Notes: generated by a model not told the origin, from the letters alone. A stretch of DNA of 64,000 nt from Epiperipatus broadwayi (GCA_028023455.1 JAQFVV010012970.1:124001-188000); one strand, 5' to 3'. Shown: positions 34,690 to 47,195, counted from the stretch's first letter. Program-made: numbers and translations.

Positions 34690-35930
34690 GACTATGATCA
34701 CTAAAAGAATTCTATAAAGCAGATGAACCTCTTCTATGTGAAACATTGTTAACAGAGGGACTAATTTAAATATAAAATGATATTCTTCATGGGTCATGCA
34801 CATTTTCCTGCTAACATTTAGAGCTTTTCTCTTGACACTTTTTGAGATAGTGAATATAGTAACATTATCATCTAGTATTCATGGATTACTCCACATAATA
34901 ATAGATGGCATTGGAATAAGATGAAGAATTTTACTCTAAAAAAATGATATTTTAGCGCAATTAGTTTTATATAGATAGTTACAATTGGAATATCTATTAA
35001 CATTTTGGAGAATCAAGATTATTCTATCACTTAAATATTGCTTTTATTTTAAAACATACCACTGATATTATTTACATATATTGCTGCAAGTTATACATCT
35101 AAAAACTACTGCGTAGTAAATCAAAAGATTTCATGCTGTATGTTTATAATTAGAACTCAGTGAGTTAAGTGTGAAGATATTTAAGATTCATGCTTGCAGA
35201 TCTAAGTACTTTGGACTGGCTTGGATATATAGACAGACAAGTAAAGAAGAAAGTGGAACCGCTCTTTTCTTGTTAAATTCTTTGTCCCAGTATTTGTGAT
35301 CTGATTGGATAAACGCTTGAGAGGTTTGCACTCTCTCAGTTTGATTTCAATATCATTTTTTTGAAAAATATGATGTTGTAGTAGTCCTACTATTTCCACA
35401 ATATTTGTTTTTAAACCATGTTGCAAATACTAATATTTGCTACTGAACCATAATATGACATTTTAACACACACATTTGTATATATATACTTAATTGGATT
35501 ATACATAACCCAAAATAACAGCCAACTAGTTTGTAGACAATTTAATGTCATGAAATTGATTTTTGTTCACAAATGAATCTTCTCAAGATGCCATTTTTAA
35601 AATTAACCATGTGACAATAAGCATTCTACAGTTTTATACACCCTTTATTCTCATGTGATTAATTATAAAAGTAGCATCTTGAGAAGGTTCACTTGAGAAT
35701 GAAAATTAATTTGATGATATTGAATTAAATCATAACAAAGTAGTTGTCTATTATTTTGAGTTATGTGTAATTCGATTGATTAACAGTTTATAAGTTTTTG
35801 ACAACATTATGGTCATATAAGTTACTGGAAAATGACTATAAAAATGATAGATAGATATGTGTATGTATAAAGATGTATATGTATATACATGTTGAAAATG
35901 TGTATAACACAATGTTTTACACTTAATTAA
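34690..35930. other. Non-coding stretch with a diffuse inverted repeat
   Basis: 35470-35790 contains inverted blocks: GAATCTTCTCAAGATGCCAT with the ATCTTGAGAAGGTTCACTT segment near 35674, and ACATAACCCAAAATAACAGC with TATTTTGAGTTATGTGTAAT. These suggest a foldback of about 300 bp. No gene. Confidence 0.45.
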
Positions 35931-35934
35931 AAAA

Positions 35935-36240
35935 AAACAGATATATTAATATTTAAAGATTTAGAATTTGTATCTGCACTAAAAGTGATATGACAATCTT
36001 TGATTTAATAAGTGATTAAATAATAATCATTAATGTATTTATCTGAAATGGATGATGTAAAAGTTATGAGTGCAGAAAATTTGACACTTATAAATCAAGT
36101 TTTAACAATTTGATATTGATAAATATTTAGCATATAATGAAATCATGTGTAAGAGAATGTGACTTGGGTCAGCTAAAAGTACTGATTCTACCATAAATGC
36201 ACCCTGGAAGTCATTTGTTTTTTTCAATATCTCTATATGT
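35935..36240 (+). repeat. Family B tail plus ribozyme relic
   Basis: The tail landmarks ATATTAATATTTAAAGATTT, ATTAATGTATTTATCTGAAA, TGGATGATG and GTGCAGAAAATTTGACA are followed within about 50 bases by the hammerhead relic at 36158. Confidence 0.5.
36158..36220 (+). ncRNA. Family B hammerhead relic
   Basis: GACTTGGGTCAG, then CTAAAAG for the core, TACTGATTCTACCAT and AAATGCACC, in the order of a family B ribozyme. It is too mutated to fold correctly. It follows a family B tail (35935-36110) by about 50 bases, which gives the order tail then ribozyme expected at a tandem junction. Confidence 0.35.
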
Positions 36241-36244
36241 TTCA

Positions 36245-37920
36245 TGAAGGTGTGTGGTGGAATGAAAGTATATCTAAAATATATATATATATATAAATGG
36301 GTGTACGAACTACATATGCACTGGGACTTTAAAAAAACATGAAAGTAAACAAAAACATTTATTTTAAAAAAAAAACATTATTAATTTTTAATGTTTTTAT
36401 AGTTTATTTACTTTTTTTTCTAACTGCAGATAAAATTAAATATCAGATTTGGGGATAGTAGATACATGGAATTATTGTGTAGCATGTTGTCTTTCTAAGC
36501 ACCTGATTCAAATATTATTGAGCCTTTGGGTTCCTTCCTTAAACAGTAAATGAAACATCAGTATCTATTATCAACGTCTGCCAAAATACTTAAGCATTTT
36601 TTCTATAAAGATAGTTTTAATATTTCAGTGAACATTTTTAAATTCAATTGTTTAAATCTCTCACACACTAATCTTAATACAAATATTGTTATTGCATACA
36701 GTAATAAAAATATCACAAGTGTTAGTGTTATATTGTCTAATCCCTAATTTAATTTTGTAAATACTTTGTGTCTACTGGTCTACTAATTACAACATCGTAT
36801 TGATAGCAATAAAAAGTGGACATTCTTACTCATGAATATTATATGAAATTTTAACACATTTTTTTTGTTTTAGTTCATTTCTTAATTCCCCACATCCCAA
36901 TTATCCATCCTAGAAATCCAGACCATCATATCTCATTATACATGTGTTTTGTTAATCTTCACTCATCAGGTGAACCATAGATATCAAAAAAAAAATTGGC
37001 AAATATCTCTGCAATGAGAAGATTATTCACTCTTCCATGTGGTACTGAATATGGATAAATTCTCAACCTTATTAATGTACGGGAAAAATATTGAGCTGTC
37101 AAAGGATAGAGATTTAGATGTTTGATATCACTAGTTTACCCAGTAAATGAAGATTAGAAAAATGGAAGAACGATGGTGAGAGATCTACAGATGCTAATTT
37201 AGTATGCAATCTACATTCCTGCACTGGTAAACAGTTGATATATAATTGGACTTTAGATGATTATTTTATTAATAAAAACAAAACAATTGGCAAACTTCCT
37301 CAGAATGTATTTCACCTTCTAAGACATCTTGACAGTTTTTTACCTTTCTTTATAAAATTTTATTGTTTTTATTTAAGAATATATCATGATTTTATCTGTG
37401 TTTTTTATTATATTCTTTTTTTTAATATTTCTGTTTAGGTGAAATATTGTTACTCTATTTTCACTTCTAATTTTTAAGCTAGTTAAAACTTTGCCTACAT
37501 ATATATTGCTGATCCAAATTTCTTTTTTAAAGTTTCAAACAATTTTAGCAAAAAAATTAATAAAAGTAAATTTTTTTATATATTTATATGTCATGCTAAT
37601 GCTGGCAGTAAAAATTCTCTTTGTAATTTAAAACTGAATGATTCATTGAAAACCTATTCCTTCAAAATTTTCAAAGTTCAATATTTTCAAAATATTTTAA
37701 ATTAACTATAACAGAACTAATAATGAAAATGTTAAAATATAGCTTGTTATTTAGTACTTATCTCATTAAAATGAAAACGATCAAAACTTAGCAAATTAGA
37801 AATACATATAAAACTAAAAAAGTGGAAAATAAAAAAATTAAGAAATGCTTTTATTTACACCACTGGACTAAAAAGTAAACAATAAATTTATTTCACCTTT
37901 TACCCTATTCTTAATATTAT
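36245..37920. other. Non-coding stretch
   Basis: A fragment of the CAGACCATCATATCTC repeat at 36895-36975; otherwise featureless AT-rich DNA. Confidence 0.45.
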
Positions 37921-37924
37921 GTTA

Positions 37925-38390
37925 TTAACCATCAATACATCACATGATCACCGTTTCATATGCTTACACATTCTGGTAATAAGAATACCAAACTCTCCAT
38001 ACAGTAGTGGTGACTGTGGTTTTTGAAAAACCAAAGACACCAAAATGTATAGATACTGAACTGAGTTCAGATCTATATGACTATACAAGCAAATGAACTT
38101 TGGTTGGAAAGATTATGATGTTTTCATCTTGGTCTCTTAGCTTTATAGTTTTCCAAATAGGTAAAAGGTGGCTGCTGGAGGGTTGCATTAGATCCTAAGA
38201 TCTAGGTGCAGTGCTCACAGATTCAAGGCTCCTCACTGATGAAAGACACAAGCTAGAAATTAGTTTGGGAATGTTGGATGAGTAGACACTAGATTGGGAT
38301 TTTATGCACAAACCTTCCTGCATCCATTGATTACAAAGTCTTGCACTTGGTGGCACTACTATATGGAGAGTTTGGTACTCTTATTATGTT
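37925..38390 (+). repeat. Family A full-length unit
   Basis: Edges: CAAACTCTCCATACAGTAGT at 38000 and ACTACTATATGGAGAGTTTG at 38353 form inverted termini. Between them in plus order: AGACACCAAAATGTATAGAT, TGAACTGAGTTCAG, TAAAAGGTGGCTGCTGGAGG, the GATCCTAAGATCTAGGTGCA block, ribozyme 38230 and CACAAACCTTCCTGCATCC. Flank 37945-37990 carries the ATGATCACCGTTTCATATGC joint. Confidence 0.6.
38230..38271 (+). ncRNA. Hammerhead motif, family A
   Basis: TCCTCA (38230-38235) and TGGGAA (38266-38271) form stem I. CTGATGA is 38236-38242, GAAA 38256-38259, stem III ATTAGT (one mismatch), cleavage position T38265. Stem II is weakened (AAGACACAAGCTA). Core bases are all present. Confidence 0.55.
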
Positions 38391-38587
38391 ATCAAAGTAT
38401 TGAGTGCTCATTTTTACAAGTATTCTAAGAATATTTCTGAACAAGAGAATCCTTTTTTTTTACTTTTGTTGACATGATATCAAGATTACTTTAAAAGCAG
38501 AAGAAAAATTAGTTTTACTGTTTAGTGCATTTGTGTGAATAAAAGCATTTATTTATTATTTTCTTTTATTTAATATCTGCCCTACAT

Positions 38588-38815
38588 GGGCTGTCACTAT
38601 TGGTAAAGCATTCAACTTGGGATTGGGAAGTGCCAGGATTGAGTTTTGGTGCTTGCAGGCCTGGTGCTCAAACTTTTTATGAACTCCTGAACAATAAAAC
38701 CATATGTCATTGTTGGTACAATATTTGACATGGGATCATGAGATGCCAGGGTTGATTCTGGTATTTGCATTTCTGATGTTTGAACTTTTTGTGAATGCCT
38801 GAACAATAAATCCAG
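38588..38815 (+). mobile_element. SINE-like repeat, two tandem units
   Basis: Units at 38588-38698 and 38701-38812 share TATTGGTA(A/C)A, ACTTGGGAT / ACATGGGAT, GCCAGG(A/G)TTGA, ACTTTTTATGAACTCCTGAA and a terminal CAATAAA. The first third resembles a tRNA box A/B pair. On the opposite strand the 69-codon ORF is spurious. Confidence 0.5.
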
Positions 38816-39489
38816 TAGCATTTTTATTATTTAACATCTAATTTAAGTCTTTCATGTTGGCTTCAAAATAAATATTCATTTGTTGTTGATTTTTTTATTC
38901 AAACGTCTATCTAGCTTGCAAAGATGTTTTTTGTTAATATTTCAAATTATATATATATCTTTTGCTATTTTATAAATGAAACATAAGGTAAGGGACATAT
39001 TATTTATGTCATTATTACAAATTTAATAGTCACACTTAATACAGTAGAGGTGTGTTTTCACTATGTTACTCCAATTATACACTGTCAAAGAAAAGTGTAA
39101 ATAAACAAACAAAAATGTAAATAAAAGACCAAAAAAAGTATTAAAATTTGCAATTTTTATATGCAGCTCCCCCCCTCCCATGAGCAGCGTACATGATTAT
39201 ATGTATTAGTAAATTTTCTTCAGTTTATGTTGTGAGCACATACATTTTATTCTTCCTTTATTATCCTTTCCAATTTTGATATGCAGTATTTCATACAAAA
39301 ATTATTTTCTAGTATTATTAAAAGTTTTATAAAATTTTAAAACATTCTTAATGATAATATTGACATAAAAAAAAACCCCCATAATTTCTTGTTAGACTAT
39401 TCTGTTATGTTCCTATTAAGAGAAAAAATATTTTGGAAAAAAAACATCACTCTATTTACTTTATTTAAAAAATAAAAATAGGGCAGTTG

Positions 39490-40130
39490 TTAATATTTCT
39501 GTAGTGTAATTTTAACTACACCACTCACACAAGGGAGTATGACAGTGGTGTAGTGAAAATTACAGAAATATTATTCATTAAATGGATAATCTTTAGTCTA
39601 ATGAATGACTAATAAAAATTATTAAGATAGCTTTATTATTATTATTATTATTATTTCTTACTTTAGTGAATGCATGAGTGAATACTTGAATGTATGTAAA
39701 TGTGTCTCCTCAATTTTTTATTATTTTTTAAAATTTTGTTCATACACACATATAAATAAGCATCTATGTTGTGTACTTGCAGTTCAATGAGCATATATTC
39801 TAATCACCAACTGATGAATGCTGGTTCAGCACGAAATGCATATTGGAGGTCATTTTTCTTTTATTACATCTTTATCAGAATGGGGAAGTATGGAGGTGTT
39901 TATTATATCTATAAAGATATTACACATGGGGAAAAAAAAGATGAATAACTCCTTGTGTGTAAAAATAAAAAAAATCAGATGTATTAATCTTTAACTGAGG
40001 TTTAAAGTTTATATCTGTACTAGAGATAATCTCTAGTTTCGATAATGATTAGTAATAGTCATAATTGTATTTATCTGAAATGGATGGCGTCAAAATTGTG
40101 AGTGGAGGGATGTTTGACAATGGTAAATGA
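39490..40130 (+). repeat. Family B composite: short body, ribozyme unit, tail
   Basis: 39490-39600 holds the GTGTAGTGAAAATTACAGAA end block of a short-body unit, including a small inverted repeat of its ACTACACCACTC arm. 39799-39960 holds the ribozyme and long-body start. 39960-40130 holds the tail, ending GTGAGTGGAGGGATGTTTGA. The 60-codon ORF across the ribozyme is not a gene. Confidence 0.5.
39799..39851 (+). ncRNA. Hammerhead ribozyme, family B
   Basis: CCAA (39807-39810) and TTGG (39843-39846) form the inner stem I. CTGATGA is 39811-39817. Stem II is ATGCTG/CAGCAC with a GTT loop; its first pair is A-C, where the family has G-C or G-T. GAAA is 39833-39836. Stem III is the three-pair palindrome ATGCAT (39836-39841), with cleavage expected after A39842. 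The outer GATCT half of stem I is degraded. Followed at 39960-40130 by the family B tail, so the order ribozyme-body-tail is kept. Confidence 0.7.
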
Positions 40131-40861
40131 AAATGTAACAATATTCTAATCAATGTTTATCAACAAAAAGTGAACTATTAAATTTTGAACCTAAGAGTGG
40201 CTTGGAGGAAAACATAGCATAAGTTCGCGGTTCCACTGTACTTACTCTGATTCAGAATTTTAGATAAGTAATTACAGTGTGATTTTACAAATCATGTTAC
40301 AACTTGTATACTTATAATCTGAATAACGAACTTTTTTTTTTAAAAAAATTTTTTTGACTATTATAAATTACAAATTTATTCATTTTTAATTAATTAAAAA
40401 ATATTCAAGACTTTTTTCTTATCTTCATTTAGTATGTTAAAGGACATTTTAATATCAGCTTCTTTAAATTTATCAAAAGCTTTTTATCCATGTTTACTTT
40501 AAAAATGATTATTTTTTTTACCCTTTTTTGCTTCAATTTCAATCTCAGAAAATTTTAATTAGTAGGAAATAATAATTAACATAAGCTCTTTTAATTTGAT
40601 ATATATATTTCAACATAAAAATCTTATTTAATAACATCATTATTAAAAAAAAAAAAAATTTTCATTCAAAAAATAATCCAAATTTTCAAAAAATATATAT
40701 GCATATTGGTTGAATGATTTATATCAGATATGGGCCAGAAATAAATCGTGGTCCACCAGTGAAATGACAAAAACTTTTGGAATGACCATCAGAATTTAAA
40801 AAATTAATAATAATTAGTGCTATATTTCATTAGTTTATATAACTATACATAAAAGAGGACA

Positions 40862-41050
40862 TTTTTCGCGCACATATAGCTATTACAGGTAAACATCAGT
40901 TCTTCCCAATTAAGGTGACTGTGTAGTTGGGCACATGCCCATAAACACTCGCGTCTTCGTTCAAAGTGCACAATATTCGTCGGCTCTTCACAATACAAAG
41001 ATGTAAACGACAGAATTGAATACGTCCTGTCGGTCGCAAAGCCAATAACT
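40862..41050. other. CpG-dense patch, unassigned
   Basis: About a dozen CpG dinucleotides fall within 190 bases (TTTCGCGCAC, CACTCGCGTCTTCG, TATTCGTCGG, ACGTCCTGTCGGTCGC), whereas the surroundings have almost none. The minus strand is open for 75 codons, with possible acceptor AAACTACAG near 41055 and donor CTGTAATA near 40885. It could be an exon, an unmethylated regulatory site or part of a young element. Confidence 0.35.
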
Positions 41051-41726
41051 GTAGTTTTATTTCCATACATACATAGATTTAATTATTTATCATAAAAAAT
41101 AGTGCTTTATAATATTTTAAAAGAGGGATGTAATGTCTGAAACAATTGCAAAGAAAAGAAAGACATACAATTTTAATCAAAAAAAAACTGTTTTTCTTCG
41201 CTGTAATGAATATAAAATGTGTGTGTGTTATCTATGTCATGCAAGTGGGTCAATTCTAAAAAACGGAAATGTTAAAAGACATTAGTGGTAGACTGCGGAG
41301 AAATTTACAAATAGCTCTTACCTTGAAAAAGTATGCCACCTGTGATCTATATAGTACTTAATGTTGACTGAATGAAAAATTAATCAATAAAAAATAAAAT
41401 GTCTATCTTTATTCTTGAATACAGCTATAAAAGTATATTAAATGAGATGAATAAAATAGTTTGCTTTCCAATAAAAATAATTTATTGAGCAAAACAGTAT
41501 CAATTATTTATCAAAAAAAATATATCAACGTCAAATAGATTATAGACAAGAATGCAAATTGGTAAGAAATAGATACATTTATTTTTGACTTTATAATGTA
41601 TACTTGGATTTCCAGCTTTTAATAAATATTGAATAGTGCTTTTTACCTCCTTATTCATTTGTGTGTGGAAGATCTTATGCGTTTATCATATTTTATATAC
41701 ATTTTGTTGCAAAAATTTTTTGTTAA

Positions 41727-41835
41727 GCGTTGGTAGACGAGAGGTCAGCGCAGCTGCCTTGCAAGCAGTGTCTTGCAGACAGTTGCCGCAGGTTCACTTC
41801 CCGGCCGATGCTTTGACATATGGAAAAGAAAAAAA
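41727..41835 (+). mobile_element. tRNA-derived SINE copy 1
   Basis: A tRNA-like body starts AAGCGTTGGTAGACGAGAGG. It has CTGC-CTTGCAA-GCAG as an anticodon arm and GGTTCACTTCC as box B, and ends GCCGATGC, which pairs with the start as an acceptor stem. A short ATATGGAAAAG and A-run tail follows. Probable target duplication AAAAATTTTTT on each side. The two long ORFs here are not genes. Confidence 0.65.
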
Positions 41836-42094
41836 AATTTTTTTCATTGTATTTAATATATATATGTAGCCATAAATTCAAGAGTTGATGCAGACATTTT
41901 TTAAGAATTTGCATTTTCCTTATGCATTTTATTTGTCATCAGTGGTTTTTTATTTTAGTTTTTTTTTTGTCAACTAAATATTATTGTACTGCTTCTTAAA
42001 ATTATTTTCTTTTCTAATTATATTATTTTCTTGTTTTTATTTAATATTCTTTACAATGTACAATTTCAAGAATAAATGTTGAATGTAGTCCTGC

Positions 42095-42212
42095 ATAATT
42101 GAGTACAATACAAGGATGTTGGAGTCTGGAGTTTGTTGTCCTGGATTGCTTCAAGATCTGACACTTCCTGTATGCATACTTGTTATGAACTCTCAAGAAA
42201 TAAAACCATTCC
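42095..42212 (+). mobile_element. SINE-like repeat, same family as 38.6 kb
   Basis: GAGTACAATACAAGGATG, CTGGATTGCTTCAAGATCTG, TTGTTATGAACTCTCAAGAA and ATAAAACCATTCC match the 38.6 kb units in order. Confidence 0.45.
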
Positions 42213-42219
42213 ATTTATT

Positions 42220-43905
42220 TCTATTGAATGTGGATATGTTACTGTTCATTGATGATTTGTTTTTTTATTTTAAGCAATTTCATTAAATGTATAGACTGCA
42301 CACTATATTAACACCAAAAATTCTTGCCACATAGTTAATTAATTCAATCACTAAATTTAAGCACACTTGCATAACAATGCAAAGAAAGAATATAACATGT
42401 CTTGATGGTGACTTTGGAATTGCAGTATCAGCATTTTCAATACACAGATATGATTTAAATTTAAACATCTATTGACAAGTGAAAATCTGAGCTCTTTTTA
42501 AATATTAGATGTTATTTTGTTTGTGTATCAAATATGGCTGATACTATATCTCCAATGTCATCAGTTCTCAATTTAAAATGAAATATTTATAATGGCATAT
42601 TGTTATATGATTTATTTTTTGCATTTGCTGTATACTGGTGGTTAATTCTTTTGGCTTGAATTGTTGAACTTTTGAGGGAATGAAATTCAATTTATGTAAT
42701 TTCTAATTTTAACTTTGAATATTTAATTGCAAATATCTCTTCCAGATTTGTTATTCAGATAATCTGGAGATTTGAAAATTCTGTGTATTTTTACAGAAAT
42801 AATAATTAAACTTTTCTATTTATAAACCTTAATTGTGATTTAGTCAAACCATTTCAATATTAACCAATTACACATATCTTAGTTGTTAAAGACCATATTA
42901 CATTATTAGTTACCTTTGAATTTGAAGTTTGAATGTTTTTAAAATCATTTGCATATAAAGTATTCAACTTATTATTTTTTTTAAATTAAGTGTTTTAATG
43001 GGAATATGAATTATCTTCCCTTATAACAGAAATGATTTGAAAACTATATGTGTGTATGCATAAGCAATGTCAACAACCAGGGATCACTTTACCTTTGACG
43101 GCACCAGGAAACAACTGATTATTAATTGACAGTCCTAAGACTAAACAAGTTTTCTCCCATTTTAATTGATGGTTTCCTGGAAACATCAAAGATAACTATT
43201 TCTGATTGTTTTCATAGATATAAACTTTTTATTTTCATTGTTCTCAACATAATTCATGAAATGACTTAATCCTATATATACACACAACTGATGCTAAAAA
43301 ATATTCAAACTTCACAATGAACCTGATCATTTTTAAGTCCTATTCAGGTATTCCAAATTTATAGTCCACCTAAAGAGTATAGTTTTATTAAATGAATTAT
43401 TTATAATTGATGAGAATAAAGTCATAACTCAATTTCTAATAAGTTTTAGAGAACTCTTTAGCAAATCTATAAGATTTGAGTAGTTACAGATTTTTATCAA
43501 GAAAACATAAAATTCCATAATTCGTTTTAATAATTCATGAATTATGATTAATTTTAACATATATGTCTACATGTATATAAACACAGACATGTTGTAACGT
43601 ATGAGAAATGTCATATAATATAAAAAAGCTATCACATTTTAATACATAAATAATGCCTGTTTTCCATATATATGTGGGTACCCATGGAAATGTGTCACAC
43701 ACTGATGTTTATATCATGTATTTTAATTTATCAAGATAATAAACTTATTAAAAATATTATATTTTCACAAGACATAATTAATTCCATGTTGAGATATGCA
43801 TAAAATTTACATGTGTGCATTTAATAAAAAATAGACAATATGAATCAAAGTTATTAACTGATTTATTATTTTTTTAATGGTAAAAAAAATGTTTTTTTTT
43901 TCTTT
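42220..43905. other. Non-coding stretch
   Basis: I see no gene or recognisable repeat. The 61-codon minus ORF at 42283 is unsupported. Confidence 0.45.
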
Positions 43906-43924
43906 TAAAATATGTATATTACTT

Positions 43925-44017
43925 TGACTATTTTTTTTTCATGTGTCATAGCATTGTCCTTTAAGGCAGCTGTGCTGACCTCTCGACCACCAATGCTTGA
44001 AAAAAAATAGTCAAAAT
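43925..44017 (-). mobile_element. tRNA-derived SINE copy 2 with 14-bp target duplication
   Basis: TATGTATATTACTT occurs at 43911-43924 and 44018-44031. Between them, on the minus strand, is CAAGCATTGGTGGTCGAGAG, then GCACAGCTGCCTTAAAGG, GCTATGACACATG and an A-run. The box B region is deleted. Oddly, the insert also begins and ends with TGACTATTTTTTTT / AAAAAAAATAGTCA as an inverted pair. Confidence 0.7.
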
Positions 44018-45126
44018 TATGTATATTACTTCTTTGACAGTCCATAAAAGTTTTTATTTTTTAACAAATAATCACTTGTTAGATCCAATTTGGAAAGTCT
44101 TTTTTTCCAAAAAAAAAAAAAAAATACTTTACTTTTTATTTCTTCATTTACAATAAGATTTTCTGACTTTACTTTTTTTTTTAATTTTAAAATAAAATCA
44201 TTTACGAATCAATCTGTTGTTTTTAGATTTATAATTCAAGCAAAAATTATTTACTTGTTTTACTTTAAATTAGAGATTTTAACTATCATTTTCAAGAAAT
44301 TATTAAAAATAATATCATTCTCAATATATATAACACACTCTACTTATCAGCTGTACTTTATGTATATATGATGCATTACCTTTATCAGTGCTTCTCTGTA
44401 CATAAATAGAACAGTATACATATAAACTAATTCCTCAGCAAGCCGACAAGTTTATTGTCCTCTTTGGGAAAGGTATAACCTAGTTACTGTTGGAATTAAT
44501 CAACTCCATTTAGTTTAAGATTTGGTAGACTTCAGACTTAACCATCTAGTACACAATATGGGCTATGGAAAACACAGAAAAGCATGGCATTTACTTTCAG
44601 GTGAATCCACACTATCATTGTGCACTAATGGTAGCTGATCTGCACTGTCTTGCCTTCACTTATATCTTCATTGTAACTCTACTATTGTAAAATTGTCATA
44701 ATCTGTCATCTAAGCTTTTTTCCAAACTTTTTCTAATCAGGGTGGAATTTTTTAAAAAAATGTAGCAATCAAAAGTAAGTTTTCTTTATCTTGATTGAAA
44801 AAGGTTAATGATTCTTTTCAATTCACTTAAAACAACTTTATAGGATTTTTATCAAAATATGTTATACAAACTTTAATTTTAAAAATGTATTGATCTAATC
44901 AAAATAGATAGTGGAATTTTATAATTATCAGTATATCTATTGTAACACAAAACATGTTTATTTTAATTTTAAAATCAGAATTAATAAAATATTAATTAGA
45001 TTTTTTTAAATGTTTAATTAATAAGAATTTTTTTAAATTCAAAATTATTTAATTTTTAATTCTTATTCCAGTATAATTTGAAAATATCTACAAAAATTTT
45101 TTGTTTATTTCTGCTTTTCCTTTTTA

Positions 45127-45131
<5 letters not shown>

Positions 45132-45175
<44 letters not shown>
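45132..45175. repeat. TA microsatellite
   Basis: An uninterrupted run of about 22 TA units. Confidence 0.9.
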
Positions 45176-45182
<7 letters not shown>

Positions 45183-45359
45183 CTACTATGTTGTTGTATG
45201 ACATGGGACACATAACCATCTCATATCGTTTAGCATGGAGAAAAGGAAAAGTAAATAAAACATCTATCTAACAATATTTTACATAATATAAATGTATAAT
45301 CAATACAAAGTTTATATCTCAAACTATGTATTCATCAATTTTTTTTAGATATTTAACAG

Positions 45360-45800
45360 GCATCTGACAGCTAACAGAATGAATAATGACCTGCAAGAAT
45401 TCAGCCACTGTAGTATATGTACACAATGCAGCATCTACACCAAGAGGACTGCCTCAATTTAGATACTACAAGCTACCACAACCCTTGATATGAAGTAAAA
45501 ATACAAAAATCTTTGCAAAGCCCTGCTCCTTTGAGTTTTAGGGGCTTGAAAATACAAAACCATGTCCTGATCCTTTGGGTCTGGGGGTTGGAAAACATGG
45601 AACTATACCATGTTTCTTTTCTTGGAGACTTAGAGGCTGGGATCATGGCAGGATTATGGTAACTTCACCATGATATACAACAGGAAATCAGAAAGTGGGT
45701 TGGAGTTTATGCCTGAGATAGAACATACCTCAGAGTTGTATGAAACGATTGTATTCTCAAGCCAATGACAAACTCCTCCATCCATCATTAAAGCTGAAAA
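45360..45800. other. GC-richer stretch, unassigned
   Basis: Clearly less AT-rich than its surroundings, with repeated phrases on the plus strand (GCTCCTTTGAGTTTTAGGGG, then TGATCCTTTGGGTCTGGGGG, and AATACAAAACCATG / AACATGGAACTATACCATG). Probably a diverged repeat; no ORF or motif recognised. Confidence 0.3.
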
Positions 45801-45999
45801 TACAATTAAACCTCCAACAATCAAAAACTCAATCTAATCTTCAAAATGAGATTTTCTATTCAATTCTAAATATGAACTCCTTAAGTATACATTGAAACTA
45901 CTATTTTATAATGTATAAACATCAATACTCTTGAAAATGTATACTTTTTTTCTTTCTTAGATTGTTATATTTGAGATCAAGTTGAGTGCAATTTTATAG

Positions 46000-46200
46000 T
46001 AATGGACACCACCTTTTAACTGTTTATTACGAAAATGCCCCGTAGTTAAAAATTTTTTGGAAGAAGCATGCGGTAGAATGCACCATCTCTTGGTCAATTT
46101 TGGTCGCAATTTCTTCATTTTAGACTTATTTGATAGGAAATTCAATGCTTTCAATTTTAGTTTTAAAAACATCCGCATATAGCGTTATATTTTTTTAAAA
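46000..46200 (-). other. Unassigned Lys-rich open segment / possible old SINE core
   Basis: The minus strand is open for 73 codons and CpG-containing (CTACCGCATGC, CTACGGGGC, GTCGCAATT). The peptide is Lys/Leu-rich without motifs. The block ends just downstream of the 181-bp tandem. It may be a conserved SINE-type domain; I cannot name it. Confidence 0.2.
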
Positions 46201-46514
46201 AAATCATTAATCTTCACAGCCTATTTGTTACATTGCTGTGTCTTCTTCTTTGATTGGATACCTACCAAATCTTCTAGGTGTGTTTCTAAATGACAGATTT
46301 GAAAACGAGGATCGGTAACAAAAAACAATTCTCGCTAAAGAAAGAAGATGTACACATTCGTAATGATTTTGATGTAAATAATTATATTTATTGTAATTTT
46401 TTATGTTCACAAATAATAAAATATAGTTCTCTATCAAAATATAAAGTTTGACTCGGAAAATTTTAAATATTAGAAGAAAAATACATTTGGAGAAATAATC
46501 CGTAACAAAAAATA

Positions 46515-46880
46515 ATTATTGCTACATAACGTAATCAGGAAATTTCTAAGGCATGTTTCTAAATGAAGATTCAGACACGACAACAAAGCTGTGTACGTTC
46601 GTAATTGAAGTAAATAATAACATCTATCGTAATTTTTTACATTCATAAATAAGATTTGATGTTACTTTATGGAAATATAAAGTTTGATTTGGAAAATTAT
46701 TGCTACATAACGTAATCAGAAAATTTCTAAGGCGTGTTTCTAAATGAAGATTCAGTCATGACAGCGAAGCTGTGTACATTCGTAATTGAAGTAAATAATA
46801 ACATCTATCGTAATTTTTTACATTCATAAATAAGATTTGATGTTACTTTATGGAAATATAAAGTTTGATTTGAAAAATTT
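46515..46880 (+). repeat. Tandem duplication with a 181-bp period
   Basis: ATTATTGCTACATAACGTAA occurs at 46515 and 46696, and the two 181-base units that follow are nearly identical. A third, more diverged unit is visible upstream at about 46255-46500 (GTGTGTTTCTAAATGA, TGTACACATTCGTAATG, ATATAAAGTTTGACTCGG). Confidence 0.75.
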
Positions 46881-47195
46881 TAAATTTTACAAGAGAAATA
46901 AGCAAACTGGAAATAAAAAGAGAATTACTTGACAGCTGTTGATCTGAATAATGGCACAATCATTGGTTGAGTTATAATTCTTTTGTTTTACTGCTACCTA
47001 TTTTTTACACATTTTTCTTATATTTTTCGACAGTTATTAACATTATTTTTATTTTTTTGTTACATTTAACCAATTTGAATCTAAAATTATTCAATTTTTA
47101 GAAGCTGAATTAAAAAAATTCTGTGTATTTTAGATTAATATTTTAACAAAAGAACTGATTGCAAATGACACAGACCAATCACATTGTTCTCAGAT

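Noticed and set aside
41727-41835. Functional tRNA gene
   Set aside because: A cloverleaf can be sketched, but the copy has an insertion before the T-arm and a transposon-type tail. Sister copies have target duplications, so it is a SINE.
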